This document shows positions 36,219 to 43,631 of a stretch of DNA of 64,000 nt, piece after piece (within the stretch, counting starts at the first letter, position 1; each line of letters starts with the position of its first letter). The DNA comes from Paenibacillus_F sp047238265 (GTDB lineage: Bacteria; Bacillota; Bacilli; Paenibacillales; NBRC-103111). A program made the position numbers and the translations under genes. The stretch covers positions 5,642,001-5,706,000 of the forward strand of contig NZ_JBDFMM010000001.1 of assembly GCF_047238265.1 (NCBI RefSeq). Direction: 5' to 3'. Below the pieces are notes generated by a model that was not told the origin of the DNA, did no database searches, and saw nothing but the letters and a program-made list of their open reading frames with translations.

Positions 36219-37334
36219 ATGGCTGAGGACAAAGGAGTCTTTGAAGCAACCGGCATAAGCACTTGGGGGAAATTGCAGGACGGGCCGGAAAGCAAGCTGT
36301 TCGAACCGGTGAAAATCGGAGCCTGGAGCCTTCAAACCCGTACGGCCATGGCCCCGATGACCCGCTGTTTCGCGGATGACAAGACAGGCGTCGTCGGTGA
36401 TGACGTAGCCGAATATTACCGGAAGCGGGCCGCGGACGGAATCGGCCTGATCATTTCCGAAGGCATTGTGGTCAGTCCCCGCGGCAAAGGGAATCCGGGG
36501 GTTCCCGGCCTCTACACCCGGGAGCAGATCGACGGGTGGAAAAAGGTAACCGAAGGCGTACATGCGGAGGGCGGCACGATTATCGCGCAGATCTGGCATG
36601 TGGGCCGCTTGTCTCACCATGAGATTGCCGGCGGTTTGCCGCCGCAAGCCCCATCGGCCATCCGGGCGGAAGGGAATGTGGCGCGGTTGCGCAAGCCTTA
36701 TGACACTCCCGAAGAGATGACCCTCACGGACATTCAGGAGCTGGTCGGCCAATTCGCCCAGGCGGCCCGCAACGCGATTGAAGCCGGCTTCGACGGCGTC
36801 GAAATCCACGGGGCGCACGGCTATCTGATCGACCAGTTCAATTCGGAGGCAAGCAACCGTCGGACAGATCGATACGGCGGCGACCTTGCGCAGCGGTTAA
36901 CGCTGACGAAAGAAGTGCTGAAGGCGGTTATCGATGCGATCGGGCCGGAGAGAACGCTGATCCGTTTCTCCGCCCACAAAGTCGATGACCCGGCTTATAT
37001 GTGGGCGGATCCGGACAGCGCCATCCGTACCTTCACGGAGGCGTTCCGGGAAGCGGGCGCGACCATGATCCATCCTTCCACCATGCAGTTCACCCGGGTG
37101 CTTGCCGACGGAAAAACGATGCATGAGCTCGTGCGCAAATACTGGGACGGCGTTATCGTCGGCGTCGGAACGCTGGACCCCCAAACCGCGGAGCAGGCTT
37201 TAGCCGAGGGAACGATTGATCTGGCCGCTTTCGGCCGTCCGCTTATTCCGAATCCGGACTTTATTCACCGTTTGAAGAACGGTGAAGCGCTGGAGGAGTA
37301 CGACGCGAAGCAGCATCTCGGCGTCCTGGCTTAA
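36219..37334 (+). CDS. NADH:flavin oxidoreductase, Old Yellow Enzyme family
   Basis: An FMN-dependent ene-reductase of 371 residues. The active-site region HGAHGYLIDQFNSEASNRR, the substrate-binding IAQIWHVGR, and the phosphate-binding end GVGTLDPQTAEQALAEG and AFGRPLIPNPDF are conserved. It lacks the C-terminal iron-sulfur part of the dienoyl-CoA reductase branch, so it is a classical single-domain OYE (NemA/XenA-like), probably reducing electrophilic alkenes, nitro compounds or quinones. GGAGGAGAG supports ATG 36219. Expression is probably controlled by the upstream ArsR protein. Confidence 0.92.
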   Translation: MAEDKGVFEATGISTWGKLQDGPESKLFEPVKIGAWSLQTRTAMAPMTRCFADDKTGVVGDDVAEYYRKRAADGIGLIISEGIVVSPRGKGNPGVPGLYTREQIDGWKKVTEGVHAEGGTIIAQIWHVGRLSHHEIAGGLPPQAPSAIRAEGNVARLRKPYDTPEEMTLTDIQELVGQFAQAARNAIEAGFDGVEIHGAHGYLIDQFNSEASNRRTDRYGGDLAQRLTLTKEVLKAVIDAIGPERTLIRFSAHKVDDPAYMWADPDSAIRTFTEAFREAGATMIHPSTMQFTRVLADGKTMHELVRKYWDGVIVGVGTLDPQTAEQALAEGTIDLAAFGRPLIPNPDFIHRLKNGEALEEYDAKQHLGVLA

Positions 37335-37383
37335 CCTCCCGAACTCACCGCCGTTTCCCCGCCGCATGTCCGGCTCCCCACAA

Positions 37384-37430
37384 CAAACAAGCTGACACCG
37401 CTCATCCAGCAGTGTCAGCTTGTTTGTTTG
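37384..37430. terminator. Bidirectional terminator
   Basis: CAAACAAGCTGACAC (37384-37398) pairs with GTGTCAGCTTGTTTG (37412-37426), a 15-base perfect stem with a T-rich flank. It separates the OYE gene from the convergent SDR operon. Confidence 0.88.
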
Positions 37431-37537
37431 TTTTAGTCCCCGCCTGCACGGCTGACAGCCGCGCGGGATCGGGCCAAGCCCCTCATGTCAGCACCGGCCG
37501 CATGGCCCCGGCACGATGCCTCCCGAAGACGCTTGGC

Positions 37538-38356
37538 TTAGCCCTGTGTCCCTTGAGCCTGGGCCATGAACGCTTTAAAATCCGGAACGGTCGGATTAGC
37601 CAAGTAGTGCCCGCCTTCGACCTGAATCGTCTGGCCGGTAATAAACTTCGATTCGTCCGATGCCAGGAACAGCACGGTGTAGCCGATATCGTCCGCTTCG
37701 CCGTGATATGGCAGAGCGTTATACTTCGCGAAAATATCCAGCACCGGCTGCGGCATGTTGTTCTTCGCCGCAGGGGTCAGGATCAGACCCGGTGCGACAC
37801 CGTTGCAGCGGATGTTGTCCTTGCCGTACTGAGTCGCGATATACCGGGTCAGGTTCACGACGGCCGCCTTGGACGCACCATACGCGGAGCGTGTCGCATC
37901 CGAGGCGAAACCGGCCATCGATGCCGTATTGATGATCGAGCCGCCTCCGGCTTTGATCATATGCGGAATCGCGAACCGGCTGCCGAGCAGCACGCTTTTC
38001 AGATTGACGTTCATGAGACGGTCCCATTCTTCGAGATCCATGTTCACGACGTCGACGTCTTTCTTCAAATTGGTCAGACCCACATTGTTAAAGAGAACGT
38101 TCAAAGTGCCGTATTGTTCCACGGTAAAATCAACGGCCTCGCGGATCGATTGTTCATTAGAAGCATCCAGGAAGGTGGCTGTCGCTTCTCCGCCTGCGCT
38201 CTTGATTCTTTCAGCCGCTTCTTTCGCGCCTTCGACGTTAAAATCGCCGATTACGACTTTAGCCCCTTCTTTCGCAAGCAGTGCTGCCGCGGACAACCCG
38301 ATGCCGGACGCCCCGCCTGTTACTAAAGCTACTTTACCTTGTACTCTTCCCATCAT
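37538..38356 (-). CDS. SDR family oxidoreductase
   Basis: A classical short-chain dehydrogenase of 272 residues. It shows VALVTGGASGIGLSAAALLA (TGxxxGIG), a variant NNVG motif in VLFNNVGLT, catalytic Ser in IINTASMAGF, and YGASK with Tyr and Lys intact. The C-terminus TGQTIQVEGGHYL is typical. An Asp after the second beta strand (VIGDFNVEG) suggests NAD rather than NADP use. It lies 21 bases after the MarR gene and is the last gene of an SDR-MarR-SDR operon. AGGGGG supports ATG 38356 or the adjacent ATG 38353. Confidence 0.92.
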   Translation of the reverse strand: MMGRVQGKVALVTGGASGIGLSAAALLAKEGAKVVIGDFNVEGAKEAAERIKSAGGEATATFLDASNEQSIREAVDFTVEQYGTLNVLFNNVGLTNLKKDVDVVNMDLEEWDRLMNVNLKSVLLGSRFAIPHMIKAGGGSIINTASMAGFASDATRSAYGASKAAVVNLTRYIATQYGKDNIRCNGVAPGLILTPAAKNNMPQPVLDIFAKYNALPYHGEADDIGYTVLFLASDESKFITGQTIQVEGGHYLANPTVPDFKAFMAQAQGTQG

Positions 38357-38377
38357 AATAACCCCCTGTATGCTTGC

Positions 38378-38809
38378 TTAATCCTTATCCTTGAAGTTTT
38401 TAAGCAGCTTCTCGTAAATGGACAGAAATTGTTGGATCTCTTCCTCGTTCAGCACCTGGAACATCTCAATGCGCAGTTCCTGGCCTTTCTTCTGGGCTTC
38501 ACGCAGGACGGTAATTCCCTTATCCGTAATCGCCAGAAACACGTTCCGGCGATCGCTCTCGTTATATCTGCGCTCCGCAAGCCCCAGCTTCGTCAGCCTG
38601 CCCGCTATATTCGTCATAGCCCCCGGCGTGTAGCCGAGTTTGGCGGCCAGCACGCTCTGCTTCTGAGGACCGTGCTGGTTGAGTTCGGCCAGAGCGATAA
38701 TCGGAGAAATCCCTATATTAGGCTGAAAAGATTTCGTCCAGCGGATAATCGCTTCGTTCGTGAACAGTTCTACGGCATGGATCAGTTTGAAAACATCGGT
38801 TTTTTCCAA
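38378..38809 (-). CDS. MarR family transcriptional regulator
   Basis: A regulator of about 143 residues: IALAELNQHGPQKQSVLAAK, GYTPGAMTNIAGRLTKLGLA and ERRYNESDRRNVFLAITDKG form the MarR winged helix. The frame extends to ATG 38839, but AAGGAGG followed by five bases points to TTG 38809 (MEKTDVFKLIHAV). It is sandwiched between two SDR genes, all on the minus strand with short gaps (72 and 21 bases). It probably controls the whole operon, sensing a substrate of the dehydrogenases (inference). Confidence 0.9.
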   Translation of the reverse strand: MEKTDVFKLIHAVELFTNEAIIRWTKSFQPNIGISPIIALAELNQHGPQKQSVLAAKLGYTPGAMTNIAGRLTKLGLAERRYNESDRRNVFLAITDKGITVLREAQKKGQELRIEMFQVLNEEEIQQFLSIYEKLLKNFKDKD

Positions 38810-38881
38810 AGTAGCCTCCTTGACAGAAAAGTCATACAAGTAGGGCTGCTTGATCGGATCAGGTTAGGCAGCTTTCGCCGA

Positions 38882-39640
38882 TTATCTCAGCTTCGTCGCT
38901 CCACCGTCAACCATAATGGTTTGTCCCGTAATGTAATCGGAATCCTCGCTCGCCAGGAATACGGCTACACGGCCGATGTCGCTTTCAAGCTCACCGAGTC
39001 TTCTCAGCGGAATTTTGGACAGCATCGCCTCATAATATTCCGGCTGCTCTTTAGCCCATTTCTGTATGCCCGGAGAGTTCGCGATCGGCGAAATGATATT
39101 GACATTGATGCCGAACGGTCCGAATTCATTGGCGGCCACACGGGAAATAGCCCGGATCGCTTCTTTCGCAGCCGCGTAAGAGGCTTGGTTAACGTCACCG
39201 TTAATGCCCGCTCCGGAAGCGAAGTTAATGATTTTACCTTGGGATTCTTTTAAATAAGGCAGTGCCGCCTGCATCAGATAAAAGGTCGGATAAAAGCCTG
39301 TGTCGAAGGACAAGTCGAGCACTTCTTGCGTAATCTGCTCGAACGGCATGTTCTTGGACGCATGGGCATTATTGACCAGAATATCCAGCCGGCCGTACTT
39401 CTCGGCAACCTGCTTCACGAGCCCTTCCAGCTTGTCATGCTCGGCCAGATCGGCCTGAATAAACATGGAATCGGGCCGGTACTGCTGCAGCTCCTGAACC
39501 GACTGTCTGCCGACCTCCTCGTTCAAATCGATGATGACGACGGTCGCCCCTTCTTTGACGAAGGCCATAGCCATGCCTTTGCCGATACCGGAAGCTCCGC
39601 CTGTTATTATGGCGACTTTGCCTTGTAATTTTTCAGACAT
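38882..39640 (-). CDS. SDR family oxidoreductase
   Basis: A classical SDR of about 252 residues: KVAIITGGASGIGKGMAMAF, ILVNNAHAS, Ser in IINFASGAGI, and SYAAAKEAI with Tyr and Lys intact; the C-terminus is TGQTIMVDGGATKLR. An Asp-containing VVIIDLNEE suggests NAD preference. The frame is open to 39703, but the AAGGGAG site at 39653-39659 and the loss of homology before MSEKLQG place the start at 39640. First gene of the SDR-MarR-SDR operon. The AT-rich stretch 39660-39710 upstream contains the promoter and short repeats of ATAGTA/TAATAA type. Confidence 0.9.
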   Translation of the reverse strand: MSEKLQGKVAIITGGASGIGKGMAMAFVKEGATVVIIDLNEEVGRQSVQELQQYRPDSMFIQADLAEHDKLEGLVKQVAEKYGRLDILVNNAHASKNMPFEQITQEVLDLSFDTGFYPTFYLMQAALPYLKESQGKIINFASGAGINGDVNQASYAAAKEAIRAISRVAANEFGPFGINVNIISPIANSPGIQKWAKEQPEYYEAMLSKIPLRRLGELESDIGRVAVFLASEDSDYITGQTIMVDGGATKLR

Positions 39641-39756
39641 GATAATATTCATCTCCCTTGCATATATTTTAACATCTAATAATTTAATAGTAAATAGTAT
39701 CACGTTAAAGGGACGGGCAAACCAAACCTACACGGGGCGGCAAACCATAATGACGC

Positions 39757-39790
39757 AAAAAAAGACGTCCGGCATAAATGCCGGACGCCT
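39757..39790 (-). terminator. Terminator of the AGCS symporter gene
   Basis: CGTCCGGC (39766-39773) pairs with GCCGGACG (39780-39787); the minus-strand RNA ends in seven U. Confidence 0.82.
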
Positions 39791-39843
39791 TACTGGGGTG
39801 ATCAAAATCTTTCGGTTAAAGGATTGAGGTCTTCCGGGCAGGT

Positions 39844-41271
39844 TTACGTACGGGATTTATCCGTTCCGTCCGCAGCCGGGTCCTCCCAGCACTCAAGGTC
39901 TTGCAGTCCCGGTACACTGTTTCTCGTGAAAACGGGGTCCTTGCCCGCTTTTTTCTGTTTCATATAGTCGTTCAATACCGCAAAAGCGATTTTGGATAAC
40001 CAGGTGATCGCAATCAGGTTGACCACTACCATCAAGCCCATAAACAAGTCGGCCAGATCCCAGACGACCTGGACCTTGGCGACGGAGCCGAAAATAACCA
40101 TGGCCAGCACCGCCACCCGGTAAAGCCGGACCCAAGCTTTATTGGAATGGAGGAATTCGATGTTCGTTTCCCCATAGTAGTAGTTGCCCAGCAGCGTACT
40201 GAACGCGAAAAGAAACACCATAATCGCGAGGAAACCGGACGCCCACGACCCGATATGAACGCTCAAGGCAGCCTGCGTAAGCTCGATGCCGTTAAGGCTC
40301 GGATCGGTGTACGCGCCGGAGAGCAGCACGATAAAGGCCGTGCTCGTACAAATGACCAGCGTATCGGTCAACACGCCGAAAGCCTGGATCAGCCCCTGCT
40401 TCGCCGGATGGGACGTCGTGGCCGTCGCCGCGGCGTTCGGCGCGCTCCCCATTCCCGCTTCGTTGGAGAACAGGCCGCGCTTCACTCCCTGGAGCAGCGC
40501 CGCTCCCAGCGAACCGCCTGCAATCTGCTCGATTCCGAAGGCGTTTTTGACGATCAGAGCCAGGACCTCGGGCATTTTCGTGATGTTCATCAGAACGATG
40601 AACACGGCGATCCCGATATACAATACCGCCAGCACAACAACGATGTACTCGGACATTTTCGCAATCCGCTTGACCCCGCCGAAAATAATCGCTCCGAAAA
40701 CAAGCGTCATGATGATGCCGACCGTCAGACGATCCGTACCGAATGAATTTTCGAACGCGACCGTAATCGTATTGGACTGTACCGCATTAAACACCAGACC
40801 GAACGAAATCGTAATCAGGACGGCGAACAACGCTCCCATCCAGCGTTTCTTCAAACCCGTTTGCATATAATAAGCCGGTCCTCCGCGGAAGCCGTTCTTA
40901 TCCTTGATTTTATAAACCTGCGCCAGCGTGCTCTCGACGAAACTGGAAGCCGAACCGATAAGCGCGATAATCCACATCCAGAATACGGCGCCGGGTCCCC
41001 CCAAAGCGACGGCGATAGCCACCCCGGTAATATTCCCGGTTCCCACACGGGCCGCCATACTGATACAGAATGCCTGGAAAGGCGAGATATTGTCGCCGGC
41101 GCCGCTCTTGGACTCGAACAGTACCCGCAGCATTTCCCGGATCATGCGGAACTGCATGAATTTCGACCGGTACGTAAAATAAAGACCGATGGCGATCAAC
41201 AGGACAATCAACAGTTTAGACCATAGAAGGTCGTTCAGCAGATTAATCATACTTTGTAAAAAATCAATCAT
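39844..41271 (-). CDS. Sodium:alanine symporter, AGCS family
   Basis: A 475-residue sodium/amino-acid symporter, about 11 helices. The family motif region AFCISMAARVGTGNITGVAI and PGAVFWMWIIALIGSASSFV is clear, followed by FRGGPAYYMQTGL. LLQGVKRGLFSNEAGMGSAP with NAAATATTSHPAKQG is another AGCS hallmark. GAGGT six bases before ATG 41271 sets the start, although the frame is open to 41304. Probably imports alanine or glycine. Confidence 0.94.
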   Translation of the reverse strand: MIDFLQSMINLLNDLLWSKLLIVLLIAIGLYFTYRSKFMQFRMIREMLRVLFESKSGAGDNISPFQAFCISMAARVGTGNITGVAIAVALGGPGAVFWMWIIALIGSASSFVESTLAQVYKIKDKNGFRGGPAYYMQTGLKKRWMGALFAVLITISFGLVFNAVQSNTITVAFENSFGTDRLTVGIIMTLVFGAIIFGGVKRIAKMSEYIVVVLAVLYIGIAVFIVLMNITKMPEVLALIVKNAFGIEQIAGGSLGAALLQGVKRGLFSNEAGMGSAPNAAATATTSHPAKQGLIQAFGVLTDTLVICTSTAFIVLLSGAYTDPSLNGIELTQAALSVHIGSWASGFLAIMVFLFAFSTLLGNYYYGETNIEFLHSNKAWVRLYRVAVLAMVIFGSVAKVQVVWDLADLFMGLMVVVNLIAITWLSKIAFAVLNDYMKQKKAGKDPVFTRNSVPGLQDLECWEDPAADGTDKSRT

Positions 41272-41307
41272 GGAGTACCTCGCTTGTCGGTTATTTTTTT
41301 GCACAGT

Positions 41308-41335
41308 ATGATAAAAAACCTTTTAAGTATATCAA
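41308..41335 (-). promoter_or_regulatory. Possible promoter of the AGCS symporter gene
   Basis: Minus strand TTGATA (41330-41335), 16 bases, TATCAT (41308-41313), about 37 bases before the start codon. Confidence 0.4.
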
Positions 41336-41385
41336 GTTTTCGCCGGTTGAGGTAGGATCTTAGTGCCTGTTTCAGATTTTGGAAA

Positions 41386-41559
41386 TTAGCCGCTGCCTTG
41401 ACGGGGAGACTGGGTACAAAGGCGTTGTTTGCTCCAGCGGATATCCGGTTTATCGGCGTCCTGCCCGGGCAAGCCGGCGTTCTTTGCCCGTTCCCCGGAT
41501 TCGGCGGCCAGAAAAAGCGTAAACAGCAGCCAGGTCAACACCATTTTTCTCATCTTCAT
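41386..41559 (-). CDS. Small hypothetical protein with signal-like N-terminus (57 aa)
   Basis: A short frame with GGAGG just upstream of ATG 41559 (second and third ATG codons follow at 41553 and 41544). It encodes a basic start (MKMRKM), a hydrophobic stretch VLTWLLFTLFLAA, and a polar, charged C-terminal part (KPDIRWSKQRLCTQSPRQ) with one Cys. It looks like a small exported peptide. No Rap, ComQ or immunity-type gene is adjacent, so a signalling or bacteriocin role is not supported by context. It sits alone between the AGCS gene and the methyltransferase terminator on the same strand. Confidence 0.5.
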   Translation of the reverse strand: MKMRKMVLTWLLFTLFLAAESGERAKNAGLPGQDADKPDIRWSKQRLCTQSPRQGSG

Positions 41560-41612
41560 AAAACCTCCGGTAGCCGAAATATAAGCGGGTGACCGTATTA
41601 TTCCCTTCTCCG

Positions 41613-41650
41613 CAAAAAAAAGCAGCCCCGCCGGATGGCAGAGCCGCTTG
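41613..41650 (-). terminator. Terminator downstream of the methyltransferase and its remnant
   Basis: Minus strand AAGCGGCTCTGCC pairs with GGCGGGGCTGCTT through three G-U pairs, four-base loop, followed by eight U. Confidence 0.7.
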
Positions 41651-41699
41651 GTTAAAAGAATCGGGCGAAGCTGTATGGAGCTAACGCTCCCGCTGCAGT

Positions 41700-41824
41700 A
41701 CGCGACGAAAAGATTTTTGCCCTAGTTGATCTTAACGGCTTGCGGCAGCGGATTCAGATTAAGACATCCTTCTCCCGCGGGATCGAAATTGTGGCCCCCG
41801 CAACAGCGCTGGCTTTTTGCCTCT
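41700..41824 (-). pseudogene. Decayed partial copy of the RlmA-like N-terminal region
   Basis: Minus-strand sequence directly after the methyltransferase stop repeats bases 42539-42656 of the same gene. My hand alignment gives about 101 matches in 118 aligned bases, plus a six-base insertion. Translated, it reads EAKSQRCCGGHNFDPAGEG and, after the insertion, LPQAVKIN then a stop and GKNLFV, clearly matching EAKSLRCGGGHNFDLAREG and TQAVKSKYGKNLF of the intact gene. It has an in-frame stop, no start and no ribosome site, so it is a non-functional remnant of a tandem duplication. Confidence 0.85.
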
Positions 41825-42748
41825 TTAAATCAAAGGCCCGCGAAATCCTTCAGAAGACGGCTGTATGGGTCTGCCGCAAAGAACGGTAACGTCTACCGTG
41901 ATTTCATCCGCTTCCATGGCCAAAGCCTCCCGCAGCCGGTCTTTTCCGGCCCCCCAGGCTAAAGGCGTCATGTCCAGCAGAGGCTCCAGCAGACCCGGCC
42001 GGAGCTGCCAGGTATACTTCAGCCGCCGGCTGTCCAAGAGCACGAAGCGTTCCCGGAACCGCTCCACGGCCTGGCGGCTTGAGTATGCTTCCCGCTGTGT
42101 GCCCGCATACAGCCTGCGGCGGATCTCACGCAGGTAATTTTGCTCGGGGACAACCTTGATCAGCAGCCCGTCCCCGCTTAACAGCCTGCCGAATTCCGCG
42201 TAATTGGAGGGGGACAGGATGTTCAGAATCACGTCGAACGAGGCTGCCCGGAAAGGCGCTTTCGCAAGGTCTGCCGCACACCACAGCGCTTCCGAATCTG
42301 TTTTGGACGCCAGCCGGACCCCTTCCTTCGCGAGGTCCATGCCGACCGCCAGCAAATCCCCTTTGGTCCGGCCGCTCACTTGTCTCTTGATACCCGATAA
42401 AAGAGAGCCTTCTCCGCAGCCGGCATCGAGTAGTCGAAGGCGGGAGCGCCGTTTATCCGGTGGAACGCCTCCCGCAATCCGTTCGGCGATCTCGTCGCGT
42501 ATCGGATCGAAAAGCCCGTTTTCGTTTATGGTTTTGCGCGCGGCGAAAAGGTTTTTGCCGTACTTGCTCTTAACGGCTTGCGTCAGCAGATTCAGATATC
42601 CTTCTCTAGCGAGATCGAAATTGTGACCTCCGCCGCAGCGCAAGCTTTTTGCCTCTATCACGGTCATGTGCCCGCCGCAGACGGGACATTCGAATATCGT
42701 TTCATGGGCCGCCAAAAGCCGGACGGCCCCGTTTTTTCCCAAAGACAT
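41825..42748 (-). CDS. rlmA: RlmA-type 23S rRNA (guanine-N1) methyltransferase
   Basis: An S-adenosylmethionine-dependent enzyme of the RlmA/TlrB family, which methylates G745 or G748 in helix 35 of 23S rRNA, at the mouth of the peptide exit tunnel; the G748 enzymes give resistance to some macrolides. The N-terminal zinc ribbon is ETIFECPVCGGHM...LRCGGGHNF (Cys, Cys, Cys, His), followed by the family stretch LAREGYLNLL. The SAM motif is LLDAGCGEGSLL. The frame is open to ATG 42859, but homology and GGGGTG eight bases upstream favour ATG 42748 (307 residues). A leader peptide and alternative RNA pairings lie upstream, and a decayed partial copy lies downstream. Whether it targets G745 or G748 is not determinable here. 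Confidence 0.88.
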   Translation of the reverse strand: MSLGKNGAVRLLAAHETIFECPVCGGHMTVIEAKSLRCGGGHNFDLAREGYLNLLTQAVKSKYGKNLFAARKTINENGLFDPIRDEIAERIAGGVPPDKRRSRLRLLDAGCGEGSLLSGIKRQVSGRTKGDLLAVGMDLAKEGVRLASKTDSEALWCAADLAKAPFRAASFDVILNILSPSNYAEFGRLLSGDGLLIKVVPEQNYLREIRRRLYAGTQREAYSSRQAVERFRERFVLLDSRRLKYTWQLRPGLLEPLLDMTPLAWGAGKDRLREALAMEADEITVDVTVLCGRPIQPSSEGFRGPLI

Positions 42749-42858
42749 GCCAAAAACACCCCGTTCATTCGAAATAGTTGAATGAAAAAGGCACAGGTAA
42801 ACAAACCCTGATCCATTTCGTAAAAAAACGGAAGAGTTTGGCTTAGCTGTACCTTTCA

Positions 42859-42888
42859 TTAACGATATCGAATGAATTGGATGATCAT
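42859..42888 (-). CDS. Nine-residue leader peptide upstream of rlmA (MIIQFIRYR)
   Basis: On the minus strand GAGGAG (near 42900-42905) precedes ATG 42888, which opens a nine-codon frame, MIIQFIRYR, ending in TAA at 42859. Arg-Tyr-Arg at the end fits the basic-X-basic pattern known to stall ribosomes in the presence of macrolides. The stop overlaps an ATG (TAATG) in frame with the methyltransferase. Codons 5-7 (TTCATTCG) are complementary to CGAATGAA directly before the rlmA ribosome site, and TTCATTC occurs a second time nearby as a competing partner. This is the layout of erm-like attenuators. Translation and inducibility are inference. Confidence 0.55.
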   Translation of the reverse strand: MIIQFIRYR

Positions 42889-42917
42889 GGTCCGCAGTTC
42901 TCCTCGCCGGTTGAATG

Positions 42918-42950
42918 GAAGAAGCGCCGGCTTCTTCTCTTTCGATTATA
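42918..42950 (-). promoter_or_regulatory. rlmA promoter -10 and 5' leader hairpin
   Basis: Minus strand TATAAT at 42945-42950 (no good -35) places a transcript start near 42938. A perfect hairpin, GAAGAAGC with GCTTCTTC and a four-base loop (42918-42937), then forms the very 5' end of a leader of about 190 bases. A 5'-terminal hairpin can stabilise mRNA. A second pairing, AAAGGTACAG with CTGTGCCTTT (one G-U), followed by a short U run, lies later in the leader and could act as a terminator. Confidence 0.5.
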
Positions 42951-43046
42951 GCAGATAATCAAGAAGTCTTGATATTTCGACCGGGAGATGGGGAAGGCGG
43001 CCGCTGTTTCCGGTTTCATAGAGGTGCTTAATCCGGGAGATTTTCT

Positions 43047-43076
43047 TTGACAGCAGATAGTTTAGAACCTATACTA
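43047..43076 (+). promoter_or_regulatory. Promoter and operator of the MarR gene
   Basis: TTGACA (43047-43052), 17 bases, TATACT (43070-43075). The spacer and -10 are covered by TAGTTTAG-AAC-CTATACTA (43058-43076), a near-perfect inverted repeat also found before the efflux gene. Only six bases separate the -10 from ATG 43082. Confidence 0.75.
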
Positions 43077-43081
43077 ATTAC

Positions 43082-43546
43082 ATGGAAAAGAATAGAACTT
43101 CTCAGACTGACAACAGAACGGATGATACCGGCAGCGGCCGCAGTCTCGGCCGTCTGATCCTGCAGCTCCGCCGGCTTGAACGGCGGCCCCAGACTTTCGG
43201 AAGCGCGGGACCGCTCACTCCCAGCGAAATCCACACGATCGAGGCGATCGGAACCGAGGGCGGCATTCTTATGAGCGAGCTGGCCGGAAGGCTGGAGATC
43301 ACCAAGGGAGCGGTGACTCAGCTTATTGTGCGCCTGGAGTCCAAGGGGCTGGTCGTGCGTTCACCGCATCCCGAAGATTCCCGGGGAACGCTCCTGTCGC
43401 TTACCGTCAAGGGAAAGGAAGCCCATGCGGCCCACGAAGAAGTGCATCGTGCTTTCTACGAACAGCTCCGGGAGCAGTTGACCGAGCAGGAAATCGACGT
43501 GTTCGATACCTGTATCGACAAATTGATCGCTTTTTTAAAAAAATAA
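43082..43546 (+). CDS. MarR family transcriptional regulator of the adjacent efflux pump
   Basis: A 154-residue MarR protein: GPLTPSEIHTIEAIGTEGG, GRLEITKGAVTQLIVRLESK and VVRSPHPEDSRGTLLSLTVK form the winged helix. No ribosome binding site precedes ATG 43082, and the promoter -10 ends six bases before it, so the mRNA is probably leaderless. The same operator motif lies in its own promoter and before the downstream MFS gene (43593-43611), indicating that it represses both. The ligand is probably a substrate of the pump. Confidence 0.9.
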   Translation: MEKNRTSQTDNRTDDTGSGRSLGRLILQLRRLERRPQTFGSAGPLTPSEIHTIEAIGTEGGILMSELAGRLEITKGAVTQLIVRLESKGLVVRSPHPEDSRGTLLSLTVKGKEAHAAHEEVHRAFYEQLREQLTEQEIDVFDTCIDKLIAFLKK

Positions 43547-43592
43547 AGACTTCATAGGGCCTGAACGACAGAGCATTATTTTTTTGGCTAAT

Positions 43593-43611
43593 TAGTTTAG
43601 TATCTATACCA
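43593..43611. promoter_or_regulatory. Second MarR operator, upstream of the efflux gene
   Basis: TAGTTTAG-TAT-CTATACCA repeats the operator at 43058-43076 with one change in the right arm (ignoring the three-base centre). It lies about 20 bases before the GTG start of the MFS gene and just before its GGAGGTGA ribosome site. Confidence 0.65.
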
Positions 43612-43631
43612 ACTATCGGAGGTGACGGATT

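Noticed and set aside
39660..39700. Promoter TTTACT-17-TAAAAT before the first SDR gene
   Set aside because: The predicted transcript start would fall on the ribosome binding site itself; I did not list it as a separate promoter.
42749..42859. N-terminal extension of the methyltransferase from ATG 42859
   Set aside because: The 37 extra residues do not resemble RlmA proteins, and a better-placed start exists at 42748. The ATG is more likely part of the leader arrangement, although coupled initiation there cannot be excluded.
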